A stretch of DNA of 30,082 bases from the NCBI GenBank assembly GCA_026002305.1, contig BOBI01000006.1, positions 1 through 30,082 on the forward strand, read 5' to 3'. The notes under the pieces were generated by a model. The model was not told where the DNA came from, did no database searches, and saw nothing but the letters and a program-made list of their open reading frames with translations. The translations under genes were made by a program, and so were the position numbers. Source of the DNA: Spirochaetia bacterium. GTDB taxonomy: Bacteria > Spirochaetota > Spirochaetia > Treponematales > Breznakiellaceae. Below are positions 24,024-30,082 of this stretch, piece after piece (position 1 is the first letter of the stretch; each line of letters opens with the position of its first letter).

Positions 24024-24869
24024 ATGGAACCGATTTACAAATTCTATTTCAAAAACCAATTCAAGCCACTGGCTTCCCTCTCGCTGCACGAGGCCGCCTG
24101 TTTTGAATGTCCGGGCGGATACGCCCTTCCCTTTGATAAACCCGATGCCTACGCTATCTACGGCGTCACAAAAGGTAAGGGAATCTACACCATTTCCGGT
24201 ACCGAATTCCCCGCCGCCGAGGGGCAGTTTTTCGCCATGTACCCCGATATGCCGGTGGTATGCCGTGCCGACAGGCAGGAACCCTGGACCCTCTGCGCAG
24301 TGAGTTTTGACGGCGCGGACGCCCGGCTCCTGCTAAACGCCGCAGGTTTTGAACCGAAAAACCCGGTGATCCACCCTGATGCTATGGTTGCCGAACAGGT
24401 GGTAGGGATCATCACCGCCATTTACACCTACCGGGGGCAGGAAATCTTTAGTCTGGCCCAATCCACCGCCCTGCTCTATGCGTTAATGGCATTTCTGATA
24501 AAAAATTCCAGTTGGGATCAAACTGCCATGCCTCCGGGCTGGACCGGGGCGGTTCACTTTCAAAAGGCCCTTGATTTTGTGGCCAACAATTTTTCCCGGC
24601 CCATTACCGTAAACGACATCGCTTCCCATGTAAATTTAAGCCGCAGCCGCCTGTACCGGGTTTTCATGCAGCAAATTTTTATCTCCCCCCAGCAGTACCT
24701 GACGGAATTCCGCATACGGGAAGCGTCCCGCCTACTGCAACGGAGAAGCGGCTCCATCAAGGAAATTGCTATCGCTGTCGGTATTGAAGACCCTTCGTAT
24801 TTTTCCGTTTTATTTAAGCAGATCACCGGGAAAAGTCCCAAAAACTATATGGAAGGTTTGATCGAATGA
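24024..24869 (+). CDS. AraC-family transcriptional regulator
   Basis: 281 residues. An upstream in-frame ATG exists at 24006, but AGGAG lies 5 nt before 24024, so that start is chosen. N-terminal cupin-like sensing domain (about 15-110) includes YGVTKGKGIYTISGTEFPAAEGQFFAMYPDMP. The C-terminal AraC domain has two helix-turn-helices (about 180-281): ITVNDIASHVNLSRSRLYRVF, and IKEIAIAVGIEDPSYFSVLF followed by KQITGKSPKNY. The ligand is unknown; the cupin could hold a sugar or similar. It is divergent from the 68-aa/luxR operon and may act on the operators between them. A cro/CI-type gene follows after 24 bp. Confidence 0.92.
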   Translation: MEPIYKFYFKNQFKPLASLSLHEAACFECPGGYALPFDKPDAYAIYGVTKGKGIYTISGTEFPAAEGQFFAMYPDMPVVCRADRQEPWTLCAVSFDGADARLLLNAAGFEPKNPVIHPDAMVAEQVVGIITAIYTYRGQEIFSLAQSTALLYALMAFLIKNSSWDQTAMPPGWTGAVHFQKALDFVANNFSRPITVNDIASHVNLSRSRLYRVFMQQIFISPQQYLTEFRIREASRLLQRRSGSIKEIAIAVGIEDPSYFSVLFKQITGKSPKNYMEGLIE

Positions 24870-24893
24870 AGTTTTTTTGGTATACTAGGGAGT

Positions 24894-25271
24894 GTGTATA
24901 GGACACTGGCCGCCCGGTTGGAGTTTTTACTTTCCAACTTGGGCGTTAAACAACTGGATTTTGCTCAACAGGTTGGGTTTGCCCAATCTTATATCTCCAT
25001 GATCCTGAATGGCTCAAAAACCAGTCCCCGGTCCCGGTTTTATGAGGCCGTTGCCCGTGAATTCAACGTCAACCCCCAATGGCTCCGCGACGGTACGGGG
25101 GATGTATACAATATTCCCGGCCTTGACTTACCGGTTCCCAATGCCGCCGAACTTTTTACCAAATACTGCCGTCTCCCTCCGGATGAACGGGCGGTAGTTG
25201 AAAAAATCATCAACGCATTCCTGATCCAAAACATGACAGGGGATGAAAAATCAAGCCAAACCTCCTTGTAG
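24894..25271 (+). CDS. Xre/CI-type helix-turn-helix regulator
   Basis: 125 residues. A GTG start at 24894 is the only in-frame option that keeps the complete domain, though AGGGAG sits very close to it; a slightly later TTG is possible. The HTH is at about residues 19-45: QLDFAQQVGFAQSYISMILN then GSKTSPRSRFYEAVAREFNV, followed by NPQWLRDGTGDVY, the signature of phage CI-like repressors. The C-terminal helix holds PPDERAVVEKIINAFL. It sits 24 bp after araC on the same strand, so both could be cotranscribed. No phage genes are near. The target is unknown. Confidence 0.85.
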   Translation: MYRTLAARLEFLLSNLGVKQLDFAQQVGFAQSYISMILNGSKTSPRSRFYEAVAREFNVNPQWLRDGTGDVYNIPGLDLPVPNAAELFTKYCRLPPDERAVVEKIINAFLIQNMTGDEKSSQTSL

Positions 25272-25341
25272 ATGGATAAGAGCTGTTTCGGGCTCAAAAA
25301 AAAGGCCAAAATACCTCATTATGAAATGTTACCGAAAAGGC

Positions 25342-25371
25342 TTGACAAACGTATATTATAGTAAGTATACT
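25342..25371 (+). promoter_or_regulatory. Promoter of the SRPBCC/marR operon
   Basis: Consensus TTGACA (25342-25347) and TATACT (25366-25371) with an 18-bp spacer, 33 bp before the ATG. The leader carries the strong RBS AAAGGAG. The -10 element lies inside a 26-bp palindrome. Confidence 0.75.
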
Positions 25372-25380
25372 TATTATAAT
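25355..25380. promoter_or_regulatory. Palindromic operator, probable MarR binding site
   Basis: Arms attatagtaagta and tacttattataat are reverse complements except for one base; the core taagtatactta is perfect. Size, AT richness and overlap with the -10 element are typical of autoregulated MarR genes, and a marR gene is second in this operon. Confidence 0.65.
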
Positions 25381-25404
25381 ACTACTTATTAAAGGAGATG
25401 ATTT

Positions 25405-25818
25405 ATGGAACTGCAATTCACACTCGAAGTGAACGCCCCTGCGGAGAAAATTTGGCCTTATTACGCCGACCCCGCAAAACGCTATGTCTGGGAAGATGAT
25501 TTGGAAAACATAGTTTTCGATGGCGAGGTCAAGACCGGCACAACGGGCCGTATGAAATTGAAAGAGATGCCCGAGATGCCGTTTACCTTAACGGAAGTTA
25601 CCCCGAACGCTTCTTACTGCGACAGGACGGATGTTCCGGGAATGGGGAGCCTTTATTTCGGGCATAAAATACTGCGGGAAAACGGCAAGACCTATATCCG
25701 CCACAGCGTTAGTATGGAAAAAGAGAACCCATGCGAAGATGACATTGGCTTTCTTAGCGGCGTGTTCTCTGATGTACCCGGCGCGGCTTTGAAAATCAAG
25801 AGGGAGGTTGAGAGATAG
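25405..25818 (+). CDS. SRPBCC-family protein (polyketide cyclase/START-like)
   Basis: 137 residues. The opening MELQFTLEVNAPAEKIWPYY, with ADPAKRYVWEDDLENIVFDG and TGTTGRMKL after it, is the typical start of the helix-grip fold: strand, V.AP...VW helices, W and G turn. A long C-terminal helix closes the hydrophobic pocket. These proteins bind lipids, aromatic or polyketide-like ligands; some are enzymes. Strong RBS AAAGGAG 8 nt before the ATG. It is directly joined to marR (no gap), so it may bind or modify the compound to which the MarR protein responds. That is inference. Confidence 0.85.
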   Translation: MELQFTLEVNAPAEKIWPYYADPAKRYVWEDDLENIVFDGEVKTGTTGRMKLKEMPEMPFTLTEVTPNASYCDRTDVPGMGSLYFGHKILRENGKTYIRHSVSMEKENPCEDDIGFLSGVFSDVPGAALKIKREVER

Positions 25819-26277
25819 ATGGAATTTCCATCCCTCAAATTCAAAAAAAATTCCGATACTTCAACAGGATTGGTTTTTATCCGTGTTTACAACAAATGGC
25901 ACTCCACAATAAAAAACGAATTGCGGGAAGTTGGTATAACTCACCCGCAATTCGTGGTTATGACGGTGCTGAATTTTCTGTGCCAGTCGGACGAATATGT
26001 AACACAGGTAAATATCGCAAAGATGGCGGATATGGATGTTATGTCCGTTTCACAAATCATTCGGGGCTTGGAAGAAAAGGGGTTTTTGAAACGGGCGGCA
26101 AATCCTAACGATACAAGAGCAAATGCCGTATGGCTCTTGAAAAAAGGGCAGGAAGCGATCAAACGGGCGTTACCAATCGTTGAAAAGATAGACGATGAAT
26201 TTTTCGGCCTTCTATCAAACAACGAGCAATTTTTCCGGGATTGCTTACACAAATTGATAGCTTCTGAAAATATATGA
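25819..26277 (+). CDS. MarR-family transcriptional regulator
   Basis: 152 residues. The winged helix-turn-helix is clear: THPQFVVMTVLNFLCQ, VTQVNIAKMADMDVMSVSQI, IRGLEEKGFLKRAANPNDTR, with the wing AVWLLKKGQ. Start ATG follows the SRPBCC stop with no spacing, so translation is coupled. MarR dimers usually repress their own operon and release DNA on binding a phenolic or lipophilic ligand; a fitting palindrome covers the operon promoter. C-terminal helices form the dimer interface. Confidence 0.92.
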   Translation: MEFPSLKFKKNSDTSTGLVFIRVYNKWHSTIKNELREVGITHPQFVVMTVLNFLCQSDEYVTQVNIAKMADMDVMSVSQIIRGLEEKGFLKRAANPNDTRANAVWLLKKGQEAIKRALPIVEKIDDEFFGLLSNNEQFFRDCLHKLIASENI

Positions 26278-26281
26278 AAGC

Positions 26282-26299
26282 AAAAAGGCGCCTGGCGCC
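26282..26299 (-). terminator. Possible weak terminator after tonB
   Basis: A GC-only 4-bp stem (26287-26290 with 26296-26299, loop of 5) is followed on the - strand by five T. It lies about 45 bp after the tonB stop and directly beyond the marR stop on the other strand. The stem is short, so this is tentative. Confidence 0.3.
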
Positions 26300-26341
26300 A
26301 GTTGGTGTGGACATCATCCAGATTCTTTTGGGAATTTATTG

Positions 26342-27001
26342 TCAAGGGTTTAAAATGAATACAACAGGCACGGCTAGGCGCACGCTTGCATTAGGCGGTT
26401 TAAAGGGAGATGCGGCGCGGATTGCAGATATGGCGGCTTCATCAAGTGTGGTGTCCAGGGATGATTTGCTTACACGGATGCCGCTTGCTGTTCCGTCTTT
26501 CTGTATTGTAAAAATGATTAGGGCTGTGCCTTGAACGCCGGTGCGTTTTGCAATAGGAGGATAGACAAGGCAATCGCGTATACGGCGGCTAATGTAGTAA
26601 AAATTATGCCGGACATAATCACGGGATACGGCGGCAGACTCTTTAGAAATAGACTCCTTAGAAAAGGTACCTTCTACATCGCCTTGTGTTTCTATTTCTA
26701 TTTCTGTTTCTACTTCTATTTTTGTTTCTGTAATTTCTGTAATTTCTGTAATTTCTGTAATTTCTGTAATTTCTTCAATTCCGTTTTCCTTATCTTCTAA
26801 CAGCATAACATTTTTGGTTTGCTCTTTAGTAATTGTCTTAACAGTGTCAATCACATCAATATTAACCAATTTGAAAACATCAGTTTCAATAAAATTAGAC
26901 ACAAGCAGGTTTTTATCAGACTCAAGAGAGAATACCACCACCAGAAAAATATGAATCAAAAGAGAGATTACAATCGAAATTATTTTTACCCTATTCACCA
27001 T
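26342..27001 (-). CDS. tonB: TonB-family energy transducer with repeat-encoded linker
   Basis: 219 residues. Short cytoplasmic N-terminus, one transmembrane anchor (about 6-26, IISIVISLLIHIFLVVVFSL), a periplasmic linker, and a C-terminal TonB domain (about 140-219) with YPPIAKRTGVQGTALIIFTI, ISAIRAASPFKPP and a last strand VPVVFILNP. TonB passes the proton-motive force from ExbB/ExbD to outer-membrane receptors. The linker differs from the usual Pro-Lys/Pro-Glu type: it holds five consecutive EIT units and a Glu/Ile/Thr-rich stretch (about 76-105). Its ATG overlaps the ATPase stop by 7 bp, placing it as last gene of the uptake operon. ExbB/ExbD are not here. Confidence 0.9.
   Translation of the reverse strand: MVNRVKIISIVISLLIHIFLVVVFSLESDKNLLVSNFIETDVFKLVNIDVIDTVKTITKEQTKNVMLLEDKENGIEEITEITEITEITEITETKIEVETEIEIETQGDVEGTFSKESISKESAAVSRDYVRHNFYYISRRIRDCLVYPPIAKRTGVQGTALIIFTIQKDGTASGIRVSKSSLDTTLDEAAISAIRAASPFKPPNASVRLAVPVVFILNP
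26731..26766 (-). repeat. 9-bp tandem repeat inside tonB
   Basis: Four perfect copies of taatttctg (+ strand) plus partial copies at both ends. On the - strand they encode repeated Glu-Ile-Thr. The flank 26694-26730 continues as degenerate ttctatttctgtttc repeats. A 9-bp unit keeps the frame on slippage, so the linker length could vary. Confidence 0.9.
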
Positions 27002-27807
27002 TTAATTTCCGGCACACAAGTTCTAATACCATTTTCACTACTACGAATATTAACCTTTACACCATACAACTTTTCAATTAAACCTTCGGTAAGACATTCA
27101 GAGGGCTTACCCGATGCCACGGTATGTTTATCGTGCAAGGCGACGATGCGGTCTGCAAATAAAAAAGCATGATCCGGATTATGTGTGCTTAACAGTATGC
27201 CAAAACCCTGCTTGCTTAATTCTTTAATCTTAAATAAAACCCTAAGTTGATTTCCGTAATCCAAGTTAGCGGTAGGTTCATCCATAACAAGAATCGGGGA
27301 TTTATCTGATGTTACATTCCCGCAGGGTATTAGCTGCGCGATAGCGCGGGAAATCAAAACAAGCTGTTGTTCGCCACCTGAAATTAAACGAAAATCCCGA
27401 TCCGCTAAATGATCAATGCCGATCTGCTCCATTGCGGTGCGCACGTTCTGTGTTTGCCGTTCATTTGGTGTAGACCATTCTTTCCCCTGCGCCGCCGTGC
27501 CCATTAACACCATATCAAATGCGGAATAGTTAAATGATGGATAATGAATTTGCGGGACAAATGCTATCTGCTTTGCCCTCATTTGCGCCCTTATATTTTT
27601 TGATGATTCGCCGTTAATAAAAATTTCACCGCTATAATGGTTTTCAAACCCAAGTACACACCGGAACAAAGTTGACTTACCCGCACCATTTTTTCCAAGC
27701 AGTCCAAGTAATTCCCCGCCGTTTAAAGAAATGTTGATGTTTTCTATAACCGGTTGGTTAGGGGTGTATGAGAAACTTAGATTAGAAATATCCAAACAAG
27801 TACTCAT
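26995..27807 (-). CDS. ABC transporter ATPase, FecE/BtuD-type (iron-siderophore or cobalamin)
   Basis: 270 residues. Walker A GLLGKNGAGKSTLF (35-48), Q-loop at IAFVPQIHYPS, signature LISGGEQQLVLISRA, Walker B ILVMDEPTANLD, and switch His in LLSTHNPDHAF. This set and length match ATPases of FecBCD/BtuCDF-type importers. It works at the inner face of the membrane with the permease encoded just upstream. A 75-bp gap containing a dispersed palindrome separates the two; downstream the gene overlaps tonB by 7 bp. Confidence 0.93.
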   Translation of the reverse strand: MSTCLDISNLSFSYTPNQPVIENINISLNGGELLGLLGKNGAGKSTLFRCVLGFENHYSGEIFINGESSKNIRAQMRAKQIAFVPQIHYPSFNYSAFDMVLMGTAAQGKEWSTPNERQTQNVRTAMEQIGIDHLADRDFRLISGGEQQLVLISRAIAQLIPCGNVTSDKSPILVMDEPTANLDYGNQLRVLFKIKELSKQGFGILLSTHNPDHAFLFADRIVALHDKHTVASGKPSECLTEGLIEKLYGVKVNIRSSENGIRTCVPEIKW

Positions 27808-27846
27808 TTTTTTGCGCGAGCCCTTATTGTCCGTGTTTTTGTTTAA

Positions 27847-27877
27847 TACCGCGCAGCTCTGCGCGGTAGTTCATTTT
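27847..27877. repeat. Dispersed palindromic unit, copy 2
   Basis: taccgcgcag ct ctgcgcggt followed by agttcatttt: 9-bp arms (27848-27856 and 27859-27867). Shares stem sequence and tail with 20825-20858. It lies 5 bp after the permease stop, between permease and ATPase genes, a typical place for REP-like elements, and could stabilise the upstream mRNA. The 75-bp gap holds nothing else clear. Confidence 0.75.
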
Positions 27878-27882
27878 TTTCA

Positions 27883-28914
27883 CTACCAGATTTCACCTTT
27901 GCGTGTTATAAGCCATAAGAAAAACGGCGCGCCTATAAGTGATGTAAGTATGCCGAGGGGGATTTCGGCGGCAAATAAATTGCGGGCGATGTTGTCAATT
28001 ATAAGCAGAAAAATCGCGCCGGCTAAAATTGAGGCCGGCATCAACTTACGGAAGTCGTTGCCTACCATGCGGCGGCAAATGTGCGGTATTAGCAGCCCTG
28101 CCCAGCCTATGATGCCGCTTACCGAGACGGCCGCCGCTGTTGCCAGCGTTGCGCCTATTATAACAATGGATCGCAGGCGGCGTACATTGATGCCCATTGA
28201 CCTCGCTTCATCTTCGCCGAGTGTTAAAAGGTTTATGCGCCAACGGAAAATTAGCAGGGGGAGTAAGCCTAGCGCAACCGGTATGGATGCAAACAGTATG
28301 TCGCGCCGCCTGGTTTTTGCAAGGCTGCCCATAAGCCAATAAACAATTTCGGGCAGTACATTATTCGGGTCGGCTGCAAGTTTTATAAAGCTGCCTATCG
28401 CGTTGCAAATTGCCGACACCATAAGGCCAGCAAGGATAAGGCCGACAATTTTTTTGCCGCGAGTGCGTTCACCAAAAAACATTACAATGGCAATCACTAT
28501 AAGTGAAGAAACAAATGCAAACAGTGTTACCCATGGCGAGGGTAAGCCTAGCAAAATGGCGAGTGTGGCGCCTGTTGCGGCGCCGCTTGAGGCGCCTAAA
28601 ATGTCAGGAGATGCAAGCGGGTTTTGGAACACACCTTGATACGTCGCGCCGGAAGCTGCAAGGGAAGCCCCTACAATGCAGGCTAAAATAATGCGCGGCA
28701 GGCGCACGTTAAAAAAAATTGCCTCCATCTGTGCGTTGGAAAATGAATGTCCTGTTATACGCCGTAAAATTTCACATAACGGTATGGGATAACGGCCTAA
28801 AGTTAATGACAGTAAAATCATAAGCGTTAATAATACTAGAAGTAATGAGCAATTGGCAATTAGCAATGAAATCCTAACATTCTTAGATTTCATATTCAGT
28901 ACCCGCACTATCAT
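27883..28914 (-). CDS. ABC transporter permease, FecCD/BtuC family
   Basis: 343 residues with about nine or ten transmembrane helices. Family marks: VRLPRIILACIVGASLAASG, then ATYQGVFQNPLASPDILGAS near residues 82-107. Further on come GLILAGLMVSAICNAIGSFI and LGEDEARSMGINVRRLR (ATPase coupling). The ending has GIIGWAGLLIPHICRRMVGN and later PLGILTSLIGAPFFLWLI. Works as a homodimer in import of iron-siderophore, haem or cobalamin. Starts 20 bp after the binding-protein stop. The N-terminal start is uncertain by a few residues because a second in-frame ATG lies 21 bp further in. Confidence 0.95.
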   Translation of the reverse strand: MIVRVLNMKSKNVRISLLIANCSLLLVLLTLMILLSLTLGRYPIPLCEILRRITGHSFSNAQMEAIFFNVRLPRIILACIVGASLAASGATYQGVFQNPLASPDILGASSGAATGATLAILLGLPSPWVTLFAFVSSLIVIAIVMFFGERTRGKKIVGLILAGLMVSAICNAIGSFIKLAADPNNVLPEIVYWLMGSLAKTRRRDILFASIPVALGLLPLLIFRWRINLLTLGEDEARSMGINVRRLRSIVIIGATLATAAAVSVSGIIGWAGLLIPHICRRMVGNDFRKLMPASILAGAIFLLIIDNIARNLFAAEIPLGILTSLIGAPFFLWLITRKGEIW

Positions 28915-28934
28915 TTTTTTTCATTTATAATTGC

Positions 28935-29981
28935 TCATTCCACATTGATAATTTGTTTAAACTTTTCCTTTGTTAATTCATACCCATAAAACAATTTGTA
29001 ATATTCCGCTACTTCTGTATACAAATCGTAATCAACATATTGCGGATACAAAATAGTGCCCAGCCATAACATGCTTAAATAACGGTTTATCGAAGGAGGG
29101 GATCCCATCCAATTGTAGGGCAGGGAAGGCACTTTATAGTAACGCTTGTTTTTTATGGCGTCTAACTCTCTCCACTCAGGCCTATCTGCAACATCATCAT
29201 AAATACTATCGGGGCCAAACAAAATAACTTGCGGGTTCCATAAGTTAATTTGCTCCATGTTTGCTTCGTTGCCGCTGCCTCGTGAAGCCGGATTGTCAAC
29301 TACGGCTTTATTGTTTGTTATTCTGTCTAGCACCTCGGAATGTATAGTCCCGGCACTAAGCACATTTAAACCCGCGCTTCCCATGCAGTAAAGAACGGAC
29401 ACTTTTTTACCGCCTGTTTTCTCTATAACAGCATTTAAGTTATTGATTGTCTTTTCGCAAAATAGTGCAAGAACTTCCCCTTTTTCTTGCCGCTTTAAAA
29501 CCTTTCCGAGTGTACGAAAAGCCTGCGGCGTGCTGTCAAGTTTTGCCGTAATATGAATTGAGGGAACGCCAAGTTTCTCTGTAATACCTTCCATGTCGTC
29601 TGCGATTTTCGGCATTGGATCGCCGCAATCAATGACCATCTGCGGATTTAGCTTTGCGGCCTCCTCGTAGTTAAAATCGCGGGTGCCGAAAACTTGCCCC
29701 ACAATAGACAAGCCTAAAACGCCCGGCGGCATAAACTCAGCGCTTTCTTTTGAATAACGGCCTGCGTTTGTAACAAGTACATCCGGCGCTATCGCTACAA
29801 GAAACATTTGCGTAAGACTGCCAGATGGAACAACCCGTATAATGTTAGCGGGAATGTCAACCGTGCGCCCCGCTGAATCGGTAAACGGCACGGTATCGGC
29901 TGTCGCGTTAGACGAAGTTTTTTGTCTGCTGCATCCTGTTAAACAAAAAATGATTAGTGTTGTAAAAACTAGTTTCTTCAT
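28935..29981 (-). CDS. ABC substrate-binding lipoprotein, FecB/BtuF-type
   Basis: 348 residues. Signal peptide MKKLVFTTLIIFCLTGCSRQ with lipobox LTGC (Cys17). The periplasmic binding protein type 2 layout follows: DSAGRTVDIP, then EEAAKLNPQMVIDCGDP, a long backbone helix (residues about 170-190), and NLWNPQVILFGPDSIYDDVA. Many relatives bind ferric siderophores, haem or cobalamin; the ligand is not readable. First gene of the operon with permease, ATPase and tonB. No RBS precedes the ATG: only five bases upstream the sequence changes to an inverted copy of this gene's own interior, so the true leader appears to be lost. The coding part itself looks complete. Confidence 0.9.
   Translation of the reverse strand: MKKLVFTTLIIFCLTGCSRQKTSSNATADTVPFTDSAGRTVDIPANIIRVVPSGSLTQMFLVAIAPDVLVTNAGRYSKESAEFMPPGVLGLSIVGQVFGTRDFNYEEAAKLNPQMVIDCGDPMPKIADDMEGITEKLGVPSIHITAKLDSTPQAFRTLGKVLKRQEKGEVLALFCEKTINNLNAVIEKTGGKKVSVLYCMGSAGLNVLSAGTIHSEVLDRITNNKAVVDNPASRGSGNEANMEQINLWNPQVILFGPDSIYDDVADRPEWRELDAIKNKRYYKVPSLPYNWMGSPPSINRYLSMLWLGTILYPQYVDYDLYTEVAEYYKLFYGYELTKEKFKQIINVE
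29113..29208 (-). repeat. 96-bp inverted repeat, internal arm
   Basis: This stretch of the binding-protein gene (encoding IYDDVADRPEWRELDA through SLPYN) is the exact reverse complement of the last 96 bases of the window. Confidence 0.95.
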
Positions 29982-29986
29982 TCTTT

Positions 29987-30082
29987 TAGTATTTATGATG
30001 ATGTTGCAGATAGGCCTGAGTGGAGAGAGTTAGACGCCATAAAAAACAAGCGTTACTATAAAGTGCCTTCCCTGCCCTACAA
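29987..30082 (+). repeat. 96-bp inverted repeat, terminal arm at the window end
   Basis: An exact inverted copy of 29113-29208 running to the last base. It is open in the same reading frame on the + strand but has no start codon, so it is a gene fragment. The position at the end and the perfect identity suggest a fold-back chimera at a contig end. Confidence 0.95.

Noticed and set aside
26694..26775. Short repeats considered as a CRISPR array
   Set aside because: Units are 9 bp in direct tandem without spacers and lie inside a coding frame.
26531..26800. A + strand frame with repeated Phe-Cys-Asn
   Set aside because: It is the antisense reading of the 9-bp repeat in tonB, giving a low-complexity artefact.
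29842..30033. Short + strand open frame near the right edge
   Set aside because: It is antisense to the signal-peptide region of the binding-protein gene and runs over the chimeric junction.

Overview
The window looks like bacterial chromosome from a spirochaete, most likely a gut-type Treponema relative. This is inferred from the style of the proteins: a FIST sensor beside a PAS hybrid kinase, dCache chemoreceptors, 12-TM LuxR regulators, a YejB-type permease and lax lipoboxes. No rRNA or tRNA marker is present to prove it. Gene density is high, and two convergent gene pairs overlap by 4 bp at their stop codons.

Left housekeeping part (1-8.2 kb). A + strand run holds a zinc-ribbon membrane protein (cut by the left edge), a double TPM-domain membrane protein and an SGNH hydrolase. 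It meets a - strand series of lon, a small lipoprotein, ffh and argC.

Signalling and metabolism (8.2-20.2 kb). A FIST protein precedes a PAS/HisKA/REC/Hpt hybrid kinase (+). A - strand run follows: methyl-accepting chemotaxis protein, macro-domain protein, an orphan yejB permease, a THUMP-type RNA methyltransferase, a TetR regulator and malQ. A strong hairpin with a T-tract sits between the chemoreceptor and the macro-domain gene and runs straight into the latter's ribosome binding site.

Accessory island (20.3-26.3 kb). This is the unusual part. It holds a VapBC-like toxin-antitoxin pair whose PIN toxin is split by a roughly 195-bp palindrome-rich insertion. Next comes an intact DinJ/YafQ-type module bracketed by an exact 89-bp duplication of the 3' end of the neighbouring 12-TM luxR gene. 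A 68-aa protein is translationally coupled to that luxR. AraC, Xre and MarR regulators and a SRPBCC protein follow, with clear palindromic operators upstream of the 68-aa/luxR and SRPBCC/marR operons. By eye, 22.2-25.3 kb is richer in G+C than its flanks.

Iron-type uptake operon (26.3-30.0 kb, - strand): substrate-binding lipoprotein, FecCD-type permease, ATPase and TonB, whose linker is encoded by a 9-bp tandem repeat. The last 96 bases of the window are an exact inverted copy of an internal part of the binding-protein gene, and the junction lies 5 bp before that gene's start codon. That looks like a contig-end fold-back or chimera rather than a natural upstream region.

No CRISPR array, integrase, transposase or phage structural gene was found. 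The best candidates for something new are the duplication around the toxin-antitoxin cassette and the palindromic element that broke the PIN toxin.
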